Source of the DNA: Chloroflexota bacterium
GTDB taxonomy: Bacteria; Chloroflexota; Anaerolineae; JAAYZQ01
DNA length: 64,000 nt
Direction of reading: 5' to 3'
Assembly (NCBI GenBank): GCA_018606645.1
Contig: JAGVRI010000008.1
Coordinates: 1-64,000, forward strand
Position 1 is the first letter of the stretch; each line of letters starts with the position of its first letter. Below are positions 34,382 to 43,401 of the stretch, piece by piece. Under the pieces are notes generated by a model. That model searched no databases. It was given only the letters and a program-made list of their open reading frames with translations, and was not told the origin of the DNA. The position numbers were made by a program, and so were the translations under genes.

Positions 34382-35605
34382 ATGAAAGCGGTCCAACTGG
34401 TGGAAAGTATCCCACGCTACCTGCTGACCAAGGCCATCGGTACGTTCTATCGGCCGGCCTTTTGGGGGCCGCTGGCGATGCTTTGCTACCGGGAGGTGCC
34501 CGAACCTTCCCGCCCCGGTCCTCGATGGGTGAAGGTCCGCACGCGCTACGGCGGCATCTGCGGCAGCGACCTGAACACCATTCTATTGAGGGACAGCCCT
34601 GTGCTGTCGGCTTTTGTCTCTTTTCCATTTGTTCCAGGTCATGAAAATGTAGGCGTGATTGTCGAGGCGGGATCCGAGGTAGATGGCTTCGCCGTGGGCG
34701 ACCGGGTGGTAGTCGAACCGTTGCTGCCGTGCGCTACGCGGGGCATCGCCGAGCCGTGTGAATTCTGCCAGCGGCACGAGTTCTCGCTGTGCCAGAACTT
34801 TACGAGTGGGGATCTGGCACCAGGTTTTGGCATCGGGACCTGTCGTGATACTGGGGGAAGCTGGGGACCGTATTTCGTCGCCCACCAGTCGCAGCTCCTG
34901 GCCGTACCCGATTCGGTCAGTGATGAAAATGCCCTGATGGCTGAACCGTTTGCCGTCGCCTTGCAGGCGGTGCTCGGTAACCTGCCGGCGGAAGATGAAA
35001 CCGTCCTGGTGTTGGGAGCGGGGGTCATCGGGTTGTGCACGGTCGCCGGGTTGAGGGCCGTGGGCAGCGGGGCGCGGGTGGTGGTGATCGCCAAGTACCC
35101 CTTCCAGGGGGAGATGGCCCGCCGGCTGGGGGCGGATATGGTGATCGATCAGCGAGCGACCGACTATTACCAGGCGGTGGCCGAGGCTACGGGCGGCGCG
35201 CTCTACCGGCCGGTGTTGGGCAAGAGGGTGTTGATCGGTGGCGCGGATCGGGTCTACGAGTGCGTCGGCAGCGACGGCAGCATTGATGATAGCCTGCGCC
35301 TGGCCGGTAACGGCGGCACGGTAGTCCTGGTGGGTTTGGCCGCCATCCCCAAACGAGTGGACTGGACTCCGATCTGGATGAAGGAATTGACGGTCAAGGG
35401 TCATTTCTGGTGCAGTACCCAAGTGTTCCGTGGCCAGCGAGTGCGGACCATGCGGTTGACCCTGGATTGGATGGCCGAAGGCAGGCTGGACCTGGCCCCA
35501 TTGGTGACCCACCGGTTCAGACCGGAGGAGTACCGTCGGGCTCTGGCGGTGACCACCGCCAAGGGGAAACACCGGGTGCTCAAGTCTGCCTTTATCTTTG
35601 AGTGA
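34382..35605 (+). CDS. Zinc-binding alcohol dehydrogenase (MDR family)
   Basis: The 407-residue medium-chain dehydrogenase has the catalytic zinc region GGICGSD and GHENVGVIVEAG. Its structural-site cysteines are spread (CATRG, CEFCQRHEFSLC), and the coenzyme site is VLVLGAGVIGLCTVAGLRAVG. The substrate is unknown. A GVYD-type plant or threonine dehydrogenase relative is possible. ATG at 34382 lies at the predicted transcription start. The unknown gene at 35620 follows 14 bases later and may be linked. Confidence 0.82.
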   Translation: MKAVQLVESIPRYLLTKAIGTFYRPAFWGPLAMLCYREVPEPSRPGPRWVKVRTRYGGICGSDLNTILLRDSPVLSAFVSFPFVPGHENVGVIVEAGSEVDGFAVGDRVVVEPLLPCATRGIAEPCEFCQRHEFSLCQNFTSGDLAPGFGIGTCRDTGGSWGPYFVAHQSQLLAVPDSVSDENALMAEPFAVALQAVLGNLPAEDETVLVLGAGVIGLCTVAGLRAVGSGARVVVIAKYPFQGEMARRLGADMVIDQRATDYYQAVAEATGGALYRPVLGKRVLIGGADRVYECVGSDGSIDDSLRLAGNGGTVVLVGLAAIPKRVDWTPIWMKELTVKGHFWCSTQVFRGQRVRTMRLTLDWMAEGRLDLAPLVTHRFRPEEYRRALAVTTAKGKHRVLKSAFIFE

Positions 35606-35619
35606 TGGAGGAAAATGGC

Positions 35620-37098
35620 ATGAGTTTCAGTCAAGAGGAGCGGAAAACAGCCCAGGCAATTCACCCGTGGTTGCGCTCTGTCCAGGTCGCGGTGGTGCCC
35701 GGCCCGACCACCCCTCTGGTGCAGGAGGTGATAGAAGGTCTGAAACGCGAGTTCCGTCGCCTCGGCCATCAGGTCCAGGAGATGCCTGATCCCAACACCG
35801 ATGCCATCTTGACCACCGCCCACTTTAACGAGCCAGTATCCTGGCGCGAATCGTTGCTCTTGTTTGCTCGCCAGCGATTCCGCCTGCACCGAACGCCGAC
35901 CGTGTACACGCTGGTGCAGGTGACTCCTGCCAGCTTTCAGGCGTGGCTCGATCACTTTGCGAGAGTGTTAACCCGGGACCCGCCCGATCCGGCCGACTAT
36001 GAGTTTGCCGGGCTGGCTCCTCAAGCGTATCGCGTTCTCTGGGAACAGGGCCGCCGCGGCGGTCCCATCCTGGCTGTGGAGCGGGTGGTGCAGGCTCAGA
36101 CGAAAAGCATTCGGGTCTTGCTGGTGGTGGGTGATGAACGGCCGTTGGCGGTGTACCATTTCGATCTGGTCGGTGCCCACCCGTGCAGCCAGGCCGAGAC
36201 CTTGGAATTGTTGTATGAGGACGTGGTCCTGCGCATGGTGACCACGCTCAGCACTCGGGAAGTGAATCAACATCAGGTGGTAGGGGACCCGATCCCCCGC
36301 GGTCTATGGCAACAGCTTCGCACGCCGGCGGCCATGGGTGAGGCCGCCCTCCAACTGGGGGCCCGCCGCTTCTTTACCGAGATGGTGCGCATCGCCGATC
36401 TGGTGCAGGTGCCGGTGGTCTCGGATGCGGTGGCCAGCCAATACAGCGAAGGATGCTTTGCCACCTGGGACCCGACGATCAACACCCTTGTGGCCACGGT
36501 GACGGGCAGCGCTCGACCTGTGGAAAAGGGCAAGATCACCGAGGACGACCTGGCGGTCATCGTCGGGGTGCGGCCCGATGGCCTGGGGGCCCTGGTGCGC
36601 CCGGTTGAAGGGAAGCGGAATGACCCTCCATCCACCGAGGCGGTGGAGATGATGGAGATGGACCGGGCGCTTCCGACGATGGATCTGGACCCAAGCTGGG
36701 GTATCTCCATGCCGGTGCCGGTGGTGCGTTCCAAGCTGCACGGCCATCGGGGCATGGCCGCCTACGATCCTCGCTGGGTGGAGTATGTGCCCCTGGATGC
36801 CCCGTACTATCGCTATCCGGTCTCGTGCGGCACCGATGCTCAGGCGCGGGGCATCCGGGCAGCGTTTGCCCGATCGGAAGCGCTGCAACATCCTGCCGAT
36901 GCCCGCCAGGTGGTGTTTACGGTCCTGCCAGGCCATGGGGTGGTCATCGCTGAGAAATGGGTGCCGGGCAAGGAACCCTTCCAGACCATCTGGGAGTATA
37001 TGGACTCCGGCGCTCTGGAGGTGGAGAATATCATCCCCCAGGGACCGATGGAATACATCCCGGCGGTCGATGGCCGGATGGTCCTCCGATCTGGGTGA
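35620..37098 (+). CDS. Protein of unknown function, conserved-looking 492 residues
   Basis: I do not recognise this family. The protein is soluble in appearance, with no membrane helix. A nucleotide-like N-terminal part (VAVVPGPTTPLVQEVIEGLKREF) is followed by several acidic stretches and the motifs VVSDAVASQYSEGCFATWDP and MPVPVVRSKLHGHRGMAAYDP. Codon use and length argue for a real gene. ATG at 35620 follows GGAGG about 7 bases upstream. It is next to the zinc alcohol dehydrogenase, so it may be a partner enzyme or carrier. Confidence 0.6.
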   Translation: MSFSQEERKTAQAIHPWLRSVQVAVVPGPTTPLVQEVIEGLKREFRRLGHQVQEMPDPNTDAILTTAHFNEPVSWRESLLLFARQRFRLHRTPTVYTLVQVTPASFQAWLDHFARVLTRDPPDPADYEFAGLAPQAYRVLWEQGRRGGPILAVERVVQAQTKSIRVLLVVGDERPLAVYHFDLVGAHPCSQAETLELLYEDVVLRMVTTLSTREVNQHQVVGDPIPRGLWQQLRTPAAMGEAALQLGARRFFTEMVRIADLVQVPVVSDAVASQYSEGCFATWDPTINTLVATVTGSARPVEKGKITEDDLAVIVGVRPDGLGALVRPVEGKRNDPPSTEAVEMMEMDRALPTMDLDPSWGISMPVPVVRSKLHGHRGMAAYDPRWVEYVPLDAPYYRYPVSCGTDAQARGIRAAFARSEALQHPADARQVVFTVLPGHGVVIAEKWVPGKEPFQTIWEYMDSGALEVENIIPQGPMEYIPAVDGRMVLRSG

Positions 37099-37116
37099 AG
37101 GCGACAGATCGTCTGA

Positions 37117-37758
37117 TCAGTCTGGCACGTTCGATGAGGAGGTTGCCCTAGACCAGATCAGGCGGCTGACTGCCTGACGAACAAGCGGAAGCCGTAAGAC
37201 AAGGAAAAGCACCAGGATGGCCGCGTACCCCAGCGGCTCGCGGCTATCTTTGACTACACCCCAAAAGTAGATTACGATCAGGGCGCCAGCCAGGTAGACC
37301 ATGCGGTGTCGCCGTTTCCAGTTCTTCCCCAACCGGCGCTGCCATCCCTGGGTGGAGGTGACTGTCAACTGCAGCAGGATCAGCCCGGCCCCTATCCCTG
37401 CCCACACTGGAGGCGAATCGAGCAGGACGGAGCGCAGCAACTGGAGGTCAAAGCGGTAATCGAGTCCGACAAAGGCGGCCAAGTGGAGGCCGGCATAGAA
37501 GGTGGCATACATCCCCAGCACCATTGGCGCCCGCCCTCCCACCCTCCAGCCGGTCAGAGCACGGATGGGTGAGCTGACCAGCGATAGTAGCAGCAGGATC
37601 AGAGCGGCCTTGCCGGTGATGGACATAATATGCTGGGTGGGATCGATCCAGAAAATCCCTTGCCGGGCTGCCCAACCCAGGTAGAGCAACGGCGCCAGCC
37701 CGGCGAGATGCACCCCCATCGACAGCCAATGAGCGCCGAGCCGCTTCAGTAGTACCAT
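37117..37758 (-). CDS. msrQ: MsrQ-like haem-binding membrane subunit
   Basis: This 213-residue protein has about six helices and the ferric-reductase-type domain of YedZ/MsrQ. Histidines that could bind haem occur in [15 protein letters not shown] and in KRRHRMVYL, and the conserved [23 protein letters not shown] segment is present. It passes electrons from the quinone pool to MsrP for repair of methionine sulfoxide outside the cytoplasm. It overlaps msrP by 13 bases and is translated after it. Confidence 0.85.
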   Translation of the reverse strand: MVLLKRLGAHWLSMGVHLAGLAPLLYLGWAARQGIFWIDPTQHIMSITGKAALILLLLSLVSSPIRALTGWRVGGRAPMVLGMYATFYAGLHLAAFVGLDYRFDLQLLRSVLLDSPPVWAGIGAGLILLQLTVTSTQGWQRRLGKNWKRRHRMVYLAGALIVIYFWGVVKDSREPLGYAAILVLFLVLRLPLVRQAVSRLIWSRATSSSNVPD

Positions 37759-38720
37759 TCTCGCCGATCCAGAGGCTGGTAAAGGTGCGCCACCTCTTCA
37801 GCGTAGCCGTTAAAGAGCATGGTCGGGATGCGCCTGTCCTCGCCGATGCGACGCTCACTGGCCTGGGACCAGCGGGGGTGGGGGACCTGGGGATTGACAT
37901 TGGCGTAGAAACCATATTCCTTGGGTGCAGCGGCCATCCACAGCGATACCGGCTGTTCCTCGACTAGATCGATGCGTACGATCGACTTGATGCTCTTGAA
38001 GCCGTACTTCCAGGGCACTACCAGACGCAACGGCGCGCCGTTCTGCGGCAGCAACAGCCGGCCATACAACCCGGTGGCCAGGATCGTCAGGTCATGCATC
38101 GCCTCGTCGAGGCGCAGGCCTTCGACATAGGGCCATGGGTAGAACGAACTCTTCTGGCCGGGCATCTGTTCTGGGTCGTAGAGCGTCTCAAAGCGCACGT
38201 AGCGGGCTTGTGACAGGGGCTCGACCTTGTTCAGCAATCGGGCCAGCGGAAACCCAATCCATGGGATGACCATGGACCAGCCCTCGACGCACCGCATCCG
38301 GTAGATCCGCTCCTCTTGCTCGAACTGATAGAGGTCTTCCAGTCCAAAGGTCCTAGGCCTGGCCACCAGACCCCCTACCTCCACCGTCCAGGGGGCGGTG
38401 CGGAAATTGCGGGCCAGTCGGGCCGCGCCCTCCTTACTGGTGGAGAACTCGTAAAAGTTGGTGTACCGGGTGATCGCCTCCCACGGGGTGAGCGGCGCGC
38501 CCAATTCATCGCGGTCGCTGCTCAAGGGCGGCAGGGGCGGGGTTGAGGTTCCTTCAAGGGCAAGCGGACCGGCAACGGTCAGGGCGGTCGGCTCGGTATG
38601 GGCATCACTACAGGCAGCCAACAACGAACTGGCTGCCAGCGCGACCATGGCAGCCAGCAACTTGCGCCGGGAAAGATAGACGTGTTCTGGCGTAATCTCA
38701 GATGGCTGGATCGGGATCAT
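37746..38720 (-). CDS. msrP: MsrP-like molybdenum-dependent methionine sulfoxide reductase
   Basis: The 324-residue oxidoreductase has a Tat-type signal (SRRKLLAA at 17-24) followed by a lipobox (LLAAC, Cys37), so it is probably an exported lipoprotein. The molybdopterin domain includes the Mo-ligand Cys in [20 protein letters not shown] and a [17 protein letters not shown] segment of the SUOX fold. It works with MsrQ. ATG is at 38720. A palindrome lies 27 bases upstream. Confidence 0.87.
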   Translation of the reverse strand: MIPIQPSEITPEHVYLSRRKLLAAMVALAASSLLAACSDAHTEPTALTVAGPLALEGTSTPPLPPLSSDRDELGAPLTPWEAITRYTNFYEFSTSKEGAARLARNFRTAPWTVEVGGLVARPRTFGLEDLYQFEQEERIYRMRCVEGWSMVIPWIGFPLARLLNKVEPLSQARYVRFETLYDPEQMPGQKSSFYPWPYVEGLRLDEAMHDLTILATGLYGRLLLPQNGAPLRLVVPWKYGFKSIKSIVRIDLVEEQPVSLWMAAAPKEYGFYANVNPQVPHPRWSQASERRIGEDRRIPTMLFNGYAEEVAHLYQPLDRREWYY

Positions 38721-38959
38721 GATTCAGGTTCATTCCTCATTATCTGAAGTCGCCTGGCGACTTGTGCCGTGCATGCCCCAGGCATTACCTTTAAGGATAG
38801 CAGATCGGCCATGCCGGGTCTGTGAGCTATATCCCGTTGACGGGGAAGGATGCGACAGCTCATCGACCGCTGCCTCTTACCAGACCGCAATGCCGATCGA
38901 TCCACCTGCCAGTGTAGCGATGGTATCTGCTTCAGAGTAAGTCATGTTGGCTCTGTGTC
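38721..38959. other. Intergenic region upstream of msrP
   Basis: The stretch is non-coding as far as I can tell. It contains a perfect 17-base palindrome at 38747-38763 (AAGTCGCC-T-GGCGACTT), a possible regulatory site 27 bases before the msrP start. Only weak -10-like boxes (TATCCT near 38798-38803 on the minus strand) are visible. The downstream part leads into the VapC promoter. Confidence 0.45.
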
Positions 38960-38987
38960 TTGCATTTCTTCGACAGTCCGGTATAAT
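38960..38987 (+). promoter_or_regulatory. Promoter of toxin-antitoxin operon
   Basis: TTGCAT (38960-38965) and perfect TATAAT (38982-38987) are 16 bases apart. The toxin gene starts at 39033 with GGGGGG before its ATG. Confidence 0.75.
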
Positions 38988-39032
38988 GGTAGTGCAGATG
39001 TGCAATTGTACAACCCTATGGGGGGGATAACG

Positions 39033-39431
39033 ATGGAGTTTGTGGTGGATACATCCGTCATCATTGCCGTACTGGTCAACGAACCGCAACGGAGGGCGCT
39101 GATCAGGATTACTCAGGGTGCTCATCTTCTGGCGCCGCCTTCCGTGCCCTGGGAGGTTGGCAATGCGTTCGCGGCGATGATTAAGCGGAAGCGACTCACC
39201 GTGACCGAAGCGCTGGAAGCCATAGTGGCGTATCGCCAGATACCGCTACGGTTGGTGGAGGTGGAACTAGACGAGGCGGTACGGGTCGCTGGAGAGTCCG
39301 GTATCTATGCATATGACGCCTATCTGATTCGCTGTGCGCAGAAGTACAAGGCTCCATTGATTTCATTGGATAGGGAATTGGCGGGAGTGGCGGAGAGGCT
39401 GGGTGTTGACGTCGTAACAGTGGAGGGATGA
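39033..39431 (+). CDS. vapC: PIN-domain toxin, VapC family
   Basis: The 132-residue protein has the PIN fold with acidic residues at DTSVIIAVL (Asp6), E in PWEVGNA, and D in YDAYLI and SLDRELA. It should be a Mg2+-dependent ribonuclease acting on tRNA or rRNA in this family. It overlaps the downstream antitoxin gene by 4 bases. The toxin-first order is the reverse of most vapBC pairs. Confidence 0.88.
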   Translation: MEFVVDTSVIIAVLVNEPQRRALIRITQGAHLLAPPSVPWEVGNAFAAMIKRKRLTVTEALEAIVAYRQIPLRLVEVELDEAVRVAGESGIYAYDAYLIRCAQKYKAPLISLDRELAGVAERLGVDVVTVEG

Positions 39432-39658
39432 AGATGGAGGTGTACACCTATTCGGAGGCGCGGCAGAGGTTAGCCGAGCTGTTGGAAAAAGCGGTCCAGG
39501 ACGGGGAGGTGAGGATCCGTCGGCGGGATGGCCAGGTGTTTGTTGTGCGGCCAGAGCGGACCGAGGGATCACCGTTCGATGTGGAAGGATTGGACTTGGA
39601 ACTAACGGTAGAGGAGATTGTGGAGGTGATCCGAGAGGGGAGAAGAAGGTTCGGCTAA
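39428..39658 (+). CDS. Phd/YefM-type antitoxin
   Basis: This 76-residue protein begins MEVYTYSEARQRLAELLEKAVQDGEVRIRRRDG, the Phd/YefM N-terminal DNA-binding pattern. The C-terminal half is acidic and would wrap the toxin. The start could be 39428 or 39434. It pairs with VapC, though Phd-type antitoxins usually go with Doc or YoeB. Mixed pairs are known, so this is probably functional. Confidence 0.8.
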   Translation: MKMEVYTYSEARQRLAELLEKAVQDGEVRIRRRDGQVFVVRPERTEGSPFDVEGLDLELTVEEIVEVIREGRRRFG

Positions 39659-39699
39659 GTGACATGCGCTTATTCCCTTCTTTTCATCCCCAGGGTAGA

Positions 39700-39849
39700 G
39701 GGTTCAGCCGGTAAGTACCACGCGATAGGCCTGCCTGAGGGCTTGGCTCGAGGATGGTTCCAGGTAGAGCGACCGAACCCGGTCCCGATGGCGCCATTAG
39801 CAAGCCCGACGGGCTGGTAGGTGCATCTTGCTGGGGAGTAAAGCCGGGT
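39700..39849 (+). ncRNA. Structured leader of ECF transporter operon, candidate riboswitch
   Basis: The leader shows competing pairings. GGGTTC (39700-39705) can pair GAACCC (39775-39780), while ACCCGG (39777-39782) can pair CCGGGT (39844-39849), which overlaps the start codon. The two share bases, so only one can form. Within the second stem lies AGCAAG (39799-39804) with CTTGCT (39827-39832), and a GGGGAG ribosome site sits in the loop region. A small hairpin CCC-GAC-GGG is also present. I could not match it to TPP, FMN, cobalamin, preQ1, folate or SAM riboswitches. Confidence 0.5.
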
Positions 39850-40915
39850 GACACAAGTCGGCGGTGCATTGGACGTTCAGAGGCGGGGCAAGAGGTGGGT
39901 GCGGAGCTTTCTCTTTGCGGTTCCGATCCATTCCCCGCTGGCGCGGCTGCATCTGATCAGCAAGTTGTTCGCCGTCCTGACCCTCTCCGGGGTTGTCATG
40001 CACACCATCCGCACCCGCCATCCGGATCCATTGGGCGCGCTGGCGATGCTGCTCCTGGCCCTGCTGGGTCTCTATCTGGGTGGCGTCCTGCGCTGGGTGT
40101 TTCGTTCGTATCTACTTGTCATCTTTCCAGCCCTGGTGGGCATGGCTTTGGTGTGGGTAATATTCAGCCCGGCCCTGGACGGGGAGGTCCTGATGCGCGT
40201 CCCTGTCTATTCAGGGATGGTGTCGGTAGGTCTCGCCTTGCGATGGGGCCTCCTGATCGGATGGGCGGCCGGCTGGTATCTCTGGCGCAAAGGACTCTTC
40301 TGGGGTCTGGTGGGCGGGCTGGCCTTCTCGATCCTGGTGACCACCCTCATCGGCAATCCGGCCCTCACCCTGGCCCAATTTCGCGTTTTTCACCCGTTGC
40401 AGATCACTGTCACCGAGCAGAATCTGATCGTGGCTGTGACGAAAGCGCTGGGGTATGGGGCGATGATGCTGCTCTCGCTCCTGCTGCTCATGACCAGCCG
40501 GGACGTCGAGATCATCGGTGTCATGCGTCAGTTGCGCCTCCCTTACGTGGTCAGTTTTTTTGTGGCGACCATGCTGCGAAGCCTGAGCATGGCCCTCCTG
40601 GACTACCGTACCATCCGTCAGGCCCAGATTGCACGAGGGATCGGGCTCCGGAGAAAGAACGTCCTACAGGTCATCGCTGACCTGGCTTCCATGGCTGTGC
40701 CGTTGACGGCGACCATGCTACGGCGCTCCAGTGAGGTGGGGGATGCAGCTCTCATCCGTGGCTTTTCTGTGCACGGCCCGCAACCCACCGAGTTCCACGA
40801 GGTGCAGCTCTTGACCGGGATCGATTGGCTGGCGATCGGCGGATGCGCCGCGCTGTTTGTCGGAGTACTTGCGTTCCGGGTGAACCTGACCGGGTGGGTC
40901 GGAGCGATGCGATGA
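39848..40915 (+). CDS. ECF transporter T component
   Basis: The 355-residue membrane protein has about five to six helices and the family's cytoplasmic coupling-helix region, including DYRTIRQAQIARGIG and a later SSEVGDAALIRGFS. It links the ATPases to the substrate-binding S component. Start GTG at 39848 has GGGGAG about 10 bases upstream, both lying in the predicted leader structure. The TGA overlaps the ATG of the ATPase gene (ATGA). Confidence 0.8.
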   Translation: MTQVGGALDVQRRGKRWVRSFLFAVPIHSPLARLHLISKLFAVLTLSGVVMHTIRTRHPDPLGALAMLLLALLGLYLGGVLRWVFRSYLLVIFPALVGMALVWVIFSPALDGEVLMRVPVYSGMVSVGLALRWGLLIGWAAGWYLWRKGLFWGLVGGLAFSILVTTLIGNPALTLAQFRVFHPLQITVTEQNLIVAVTKALGYGAMMLLSLLLLMTSRDVEIIGVMRQLRLPYVVSFFVATMLRSLSMALLDYRTIRQAQIARGIGLRRKNVLQVIADLASMAVPLTATMLRRSSEVGDAALIRGFSVHGPQPTEFHEVQLLTGIDWLAIGGCAALFVGVLAFRVNLTGWVGAMR

Positions 40916-42711
40916 CGGTCATGGTTCGGGTCGAGGAGGTCTACTGGCGCTATCCCCGTTTCAGTGCTCTGGAGGGTGATCGCTGGACGTTGAACGGCAT
41001 CAGCCTGGAGGTCGAACGGGGCGAGTTCCTCGGGATCGTCGGCCCTAGCGGTGCCGGCAAGACGACGGCCTGCAAAGCGATCATCGGCCTGATTCCCCAC
41101 GGACTCAAAATCCCCTTTCATGCCTATCATGACTATTGGAAGGGCAGCGTCTGGCTCGATGGCGAGTTGGTCACCGGCCTGGCCCCAGATGGAACCGTCA
41201 TGGGTGGCCGGCCTCGGGGCAGACTGCTGGGCCGGGGTATTGTCACGGGCAAAGTCGGAATGGTCTTGCAGGATCCGGAGACTCAGTTCCTGATGATGAA
41301 CCTTTTGCACGAGGTTTCGTTAGGTCTGCAGTTGATGGGTCTGCCCCGGGACGAGATCGAGCGACGCGTCCGGCAAGCACTGGAAATGGTAGGTCTCGGA
41401 TCCCTGATCGACGATGCCGGATACATCCATCCCCATGATCTATCCGACGGTCAGAAGCAACGAGTGGCGATCGCGTCGTTTCTGGCGATGCGACCCGAAC
41501 TGTTGATCCTGGATGAACCGACGAGCGACCTGGACCCGCGCGGCAAGAGCGAGGTGATCGAGACGGTGCGTATGCTGCGCGAGCGGCATGGCATAACCGT
41601 CATCCTTGTCGAGCATGATCCGGCGATTCTGCACCGCTTCTGCGATCGGATCGCCCTGATCGATCAGGGGGAAGTAAAACGGATCGAACCCGCCTCCCAG
41701 TTCTATCGGCACGTCGATCTGCTGGAAGGGTCCGGCATCCACCGGTTCGAGGTGTCCGAAATTGCAGTCCGGAGCGGGTGTTACTACCGGGGTCAGGTGC
41801 CGATTTCTATCGAAGAAGGTCTGGAGTGCTTCCCGAAAGATCTGGACCGTTCCTGGCAGCCGCCGGATCCTCCCCCGGAGGGGGAGGTGGTGGTCGAAGT
41901 CAAGAACCTGGAATATGTGTATGAGGACGGTACCCGGGCACTGTGTGGCGTCGATTTTCAGGTGCATCGGGGCGAGGTGCTCGGGCTGCTGGGCATCAAC
42001 GGGTCCGGAAAAACCACGGTGGCCAAGGTCTTGAACGGCATCTATACACCCACTGCGGGCACGGTCCGCGTCCTGGGCATGGATGTGACCCGGCGTTCCG
42101 TGCGTCGTCAGCTTCCCCGCTATGTGGGGTATGTGTTCCAGAATCCGGACCACCAGATCTTTACCCGGCGCGTATGGGACGAGGTGGCCTATGGCCTGAA
42201 GAACCTGGCTGTTCCGGAGGGCGAGAGGGAAGAACGGATCCGGCAAGCACTGGAGGCGGTTGGCCTGACCGCTCAGGCCGAAGAGGACCCTCTCTTCCTG
42301 GGGAAGGGACAGCGGCAGCGCCTGGCGGTGGCATCGGTCCTGGCCATGCGCCCGGAGATTGTGATCGTCGATGAACCGACGACCGGACAGGATTATCGCA
42401 TGGTCTGCGGCATCATGAGGTTATTGGAGGAGCTTCAGCGGCAAGGGAAGACGGTGCTGATCATCACCCATGATATGACTCTAGTGGCTCACTATTGCCA
42501 GCGGGTGGTGGTGTTGTGCGACGGACGGGACCGGTTTACCGGCGCCCCTCGGGAACTGTTCTCAAATCCGGAACGCCTGCGCGCCACTCAACTCTGTGCT
42601 CCTCAGGCCATCTCCTTGAGCATGGCGATGCGAGAGCGCTATCCAGACTTTCCTCTGTTGCTCAACACGCGGGAGTGGGTTCAGGCGCTGGAGCGATATC
42701 GAGCCAGTTAG
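40912..42711 (+). CDS. ECF transporter ATPase, two fused ABC domains
   Basis: This 599-residue protein contains two ATP-binding cassettes. The first has GPSGAGKTT, LSDGQKQR and ILDEPTSDLD. The second (from about 325) has GINGSGKTT and IVDEPTTGQD, with a signature changed to LGKGQRQR. The two would together form the A/A' ATPase pair of an ECF complex. ATG at 40912 overlaps the T-component stop. Confidence 0.88.
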   Translation: MTVMVRVEEVYWRYPRFSALEGDRWTLNGISLEVERGEFLGIVGPSGAGKTTACKAIIGLIPHGLKIPFHAYHDYWKGSVWLDGELVTGLAPDGTVMGGRPRGRLLGRGIVTGKVGMVLQDPETQFLMMNLLHEVSLGLQLMGLPRDEIERRVRQALEMVGLGSLIDDAGYIHPHDLSDGQKQRVAIASFLAMRPELLILDEPTSDLDPRGKSEVIETVRMLRERHGITVILVEHDPAILHRFCDRIALIDQGEVKRIEPASQFYRHVDLLEGSGIHRFEVSEIAVRSGCYYRGQVPISIEEGLECFPKDLDRSWQPPDPPPEGEVVVEVKNLEYVYEDGTRALCGVDFQVHRGEVLGLLGINGSGKTTVAKVLNGIYTPTAGTVRVLGMDVTRRSVRRQLPRYVGYVFQNPDHQIFTRRVWDEVAYGLKNLAVPEGEREERIRQALEAVGLTAQAEEDPLFLGKGQRQRLAVASVLAMRPEIVIVDEPTTGQDYRMVCGIMRLLEELQRQGKTVLIITHDMTLVAHYCQRVVVLCDGRDRFTGAPRELFSNPERLRATQLCAPQAISLSMAMRERYPDFPLLLNTREWVQALERYRAS

Positions 42712-42753
42712 GGGCTCACCCGGCCTGTAGGATAGGATGCGGACGGGAACGGA

Positions 42754-43401
42754 ATGTCAGAGATGTGCGGCAAACCAGCGACACCGTACGGATTACGATG
42801 GAATCCGGATCCGCCGATCACCGTCATTAGCCTGGTAACCTATGCGGTAGCGGCCGGGGTGTATACCATTCTCTCCTGGCTGGGAGTGATTGTCCTGCCA
42901 CTGGGGATTGTCAGCGTCTCTGCCCTCTTTGTGGCGATTGGTTTTGGCATTCCCTTTGCCATCTGGTTTGGCGGCTGGGGGCTACTGATCGGCTACATTG
43001 GCTCGTTCCTGGGAGCCGGTATTCTGGCCGGTACGCCGGTGTTGCTGGCGATTCCCTTTGGCTTTGTGGACTGGATCCAGTTCGGGGTGCCGCTGGTGGC
43101 CTACCGGGTCCTGGCGCCAAGGTTGGGACTGCATCCGCTGGGGAAGGATGTGACCAGCCGGAAAGGGTTCCTATTCTTCCTCGTCTTTGCGGTCGTAATT
43201 CCCAATGGATTGGGTTCTCTGTATGGCATCGCCATCCTCTATGCAGGAGGGTTGGTGCCGCCCGGCGCGTTCTGGCCAGGGGTGATGGCGTGGTGGATCG
43301 GGAACATGATTGTGACGGTGATCATTGCTCCTGTGCTGTTGCGGATGTTGACGCCGGTGATCGAGCGCTTTGGATTGGCGACGTATGGAGTGATTACCTG
43401 A
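42754..43401 (+). CDS. ECF transporter S component-like membrane protein
   Basis: The 215-residue integral protein has about six helices and no other domain, the expected form for an S component in this position. Its sequence does not fit the S components for biotin, thiamine, riboflavin, folate or cobalt that I can recall, so the substrate is unknown. The stop overlaps the PrpF-family gene start (TGATG), and the linked enzyme may act on the transported compound. Confidence 0.7.
   Translation: MSEMCGKPATPYGLRWNPDPPITVISLVTYAVAAGVYTILSWLGVIVLPLGIVSVSALFVAIGFGIPFAIWFGGWGLLIGYIGSFLGAGILAGTPVLLAIPFGFVDWIQFGVPLVAYRVLAPRLGLHPLGKDVTSRKGFLFFLVFAVVIPNGLGSLYGIAILYAGGLVPPGAFWPGVMAWWIGNMIVTVIIAPVLLRMLTPVIERFGLATYGVIT

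Noticed and set aside
38717-38940. Small open frames on both strands upstream of VapC
   Set aside because: They lack ribosome sites and domains and lie across the msrP regulatory region.
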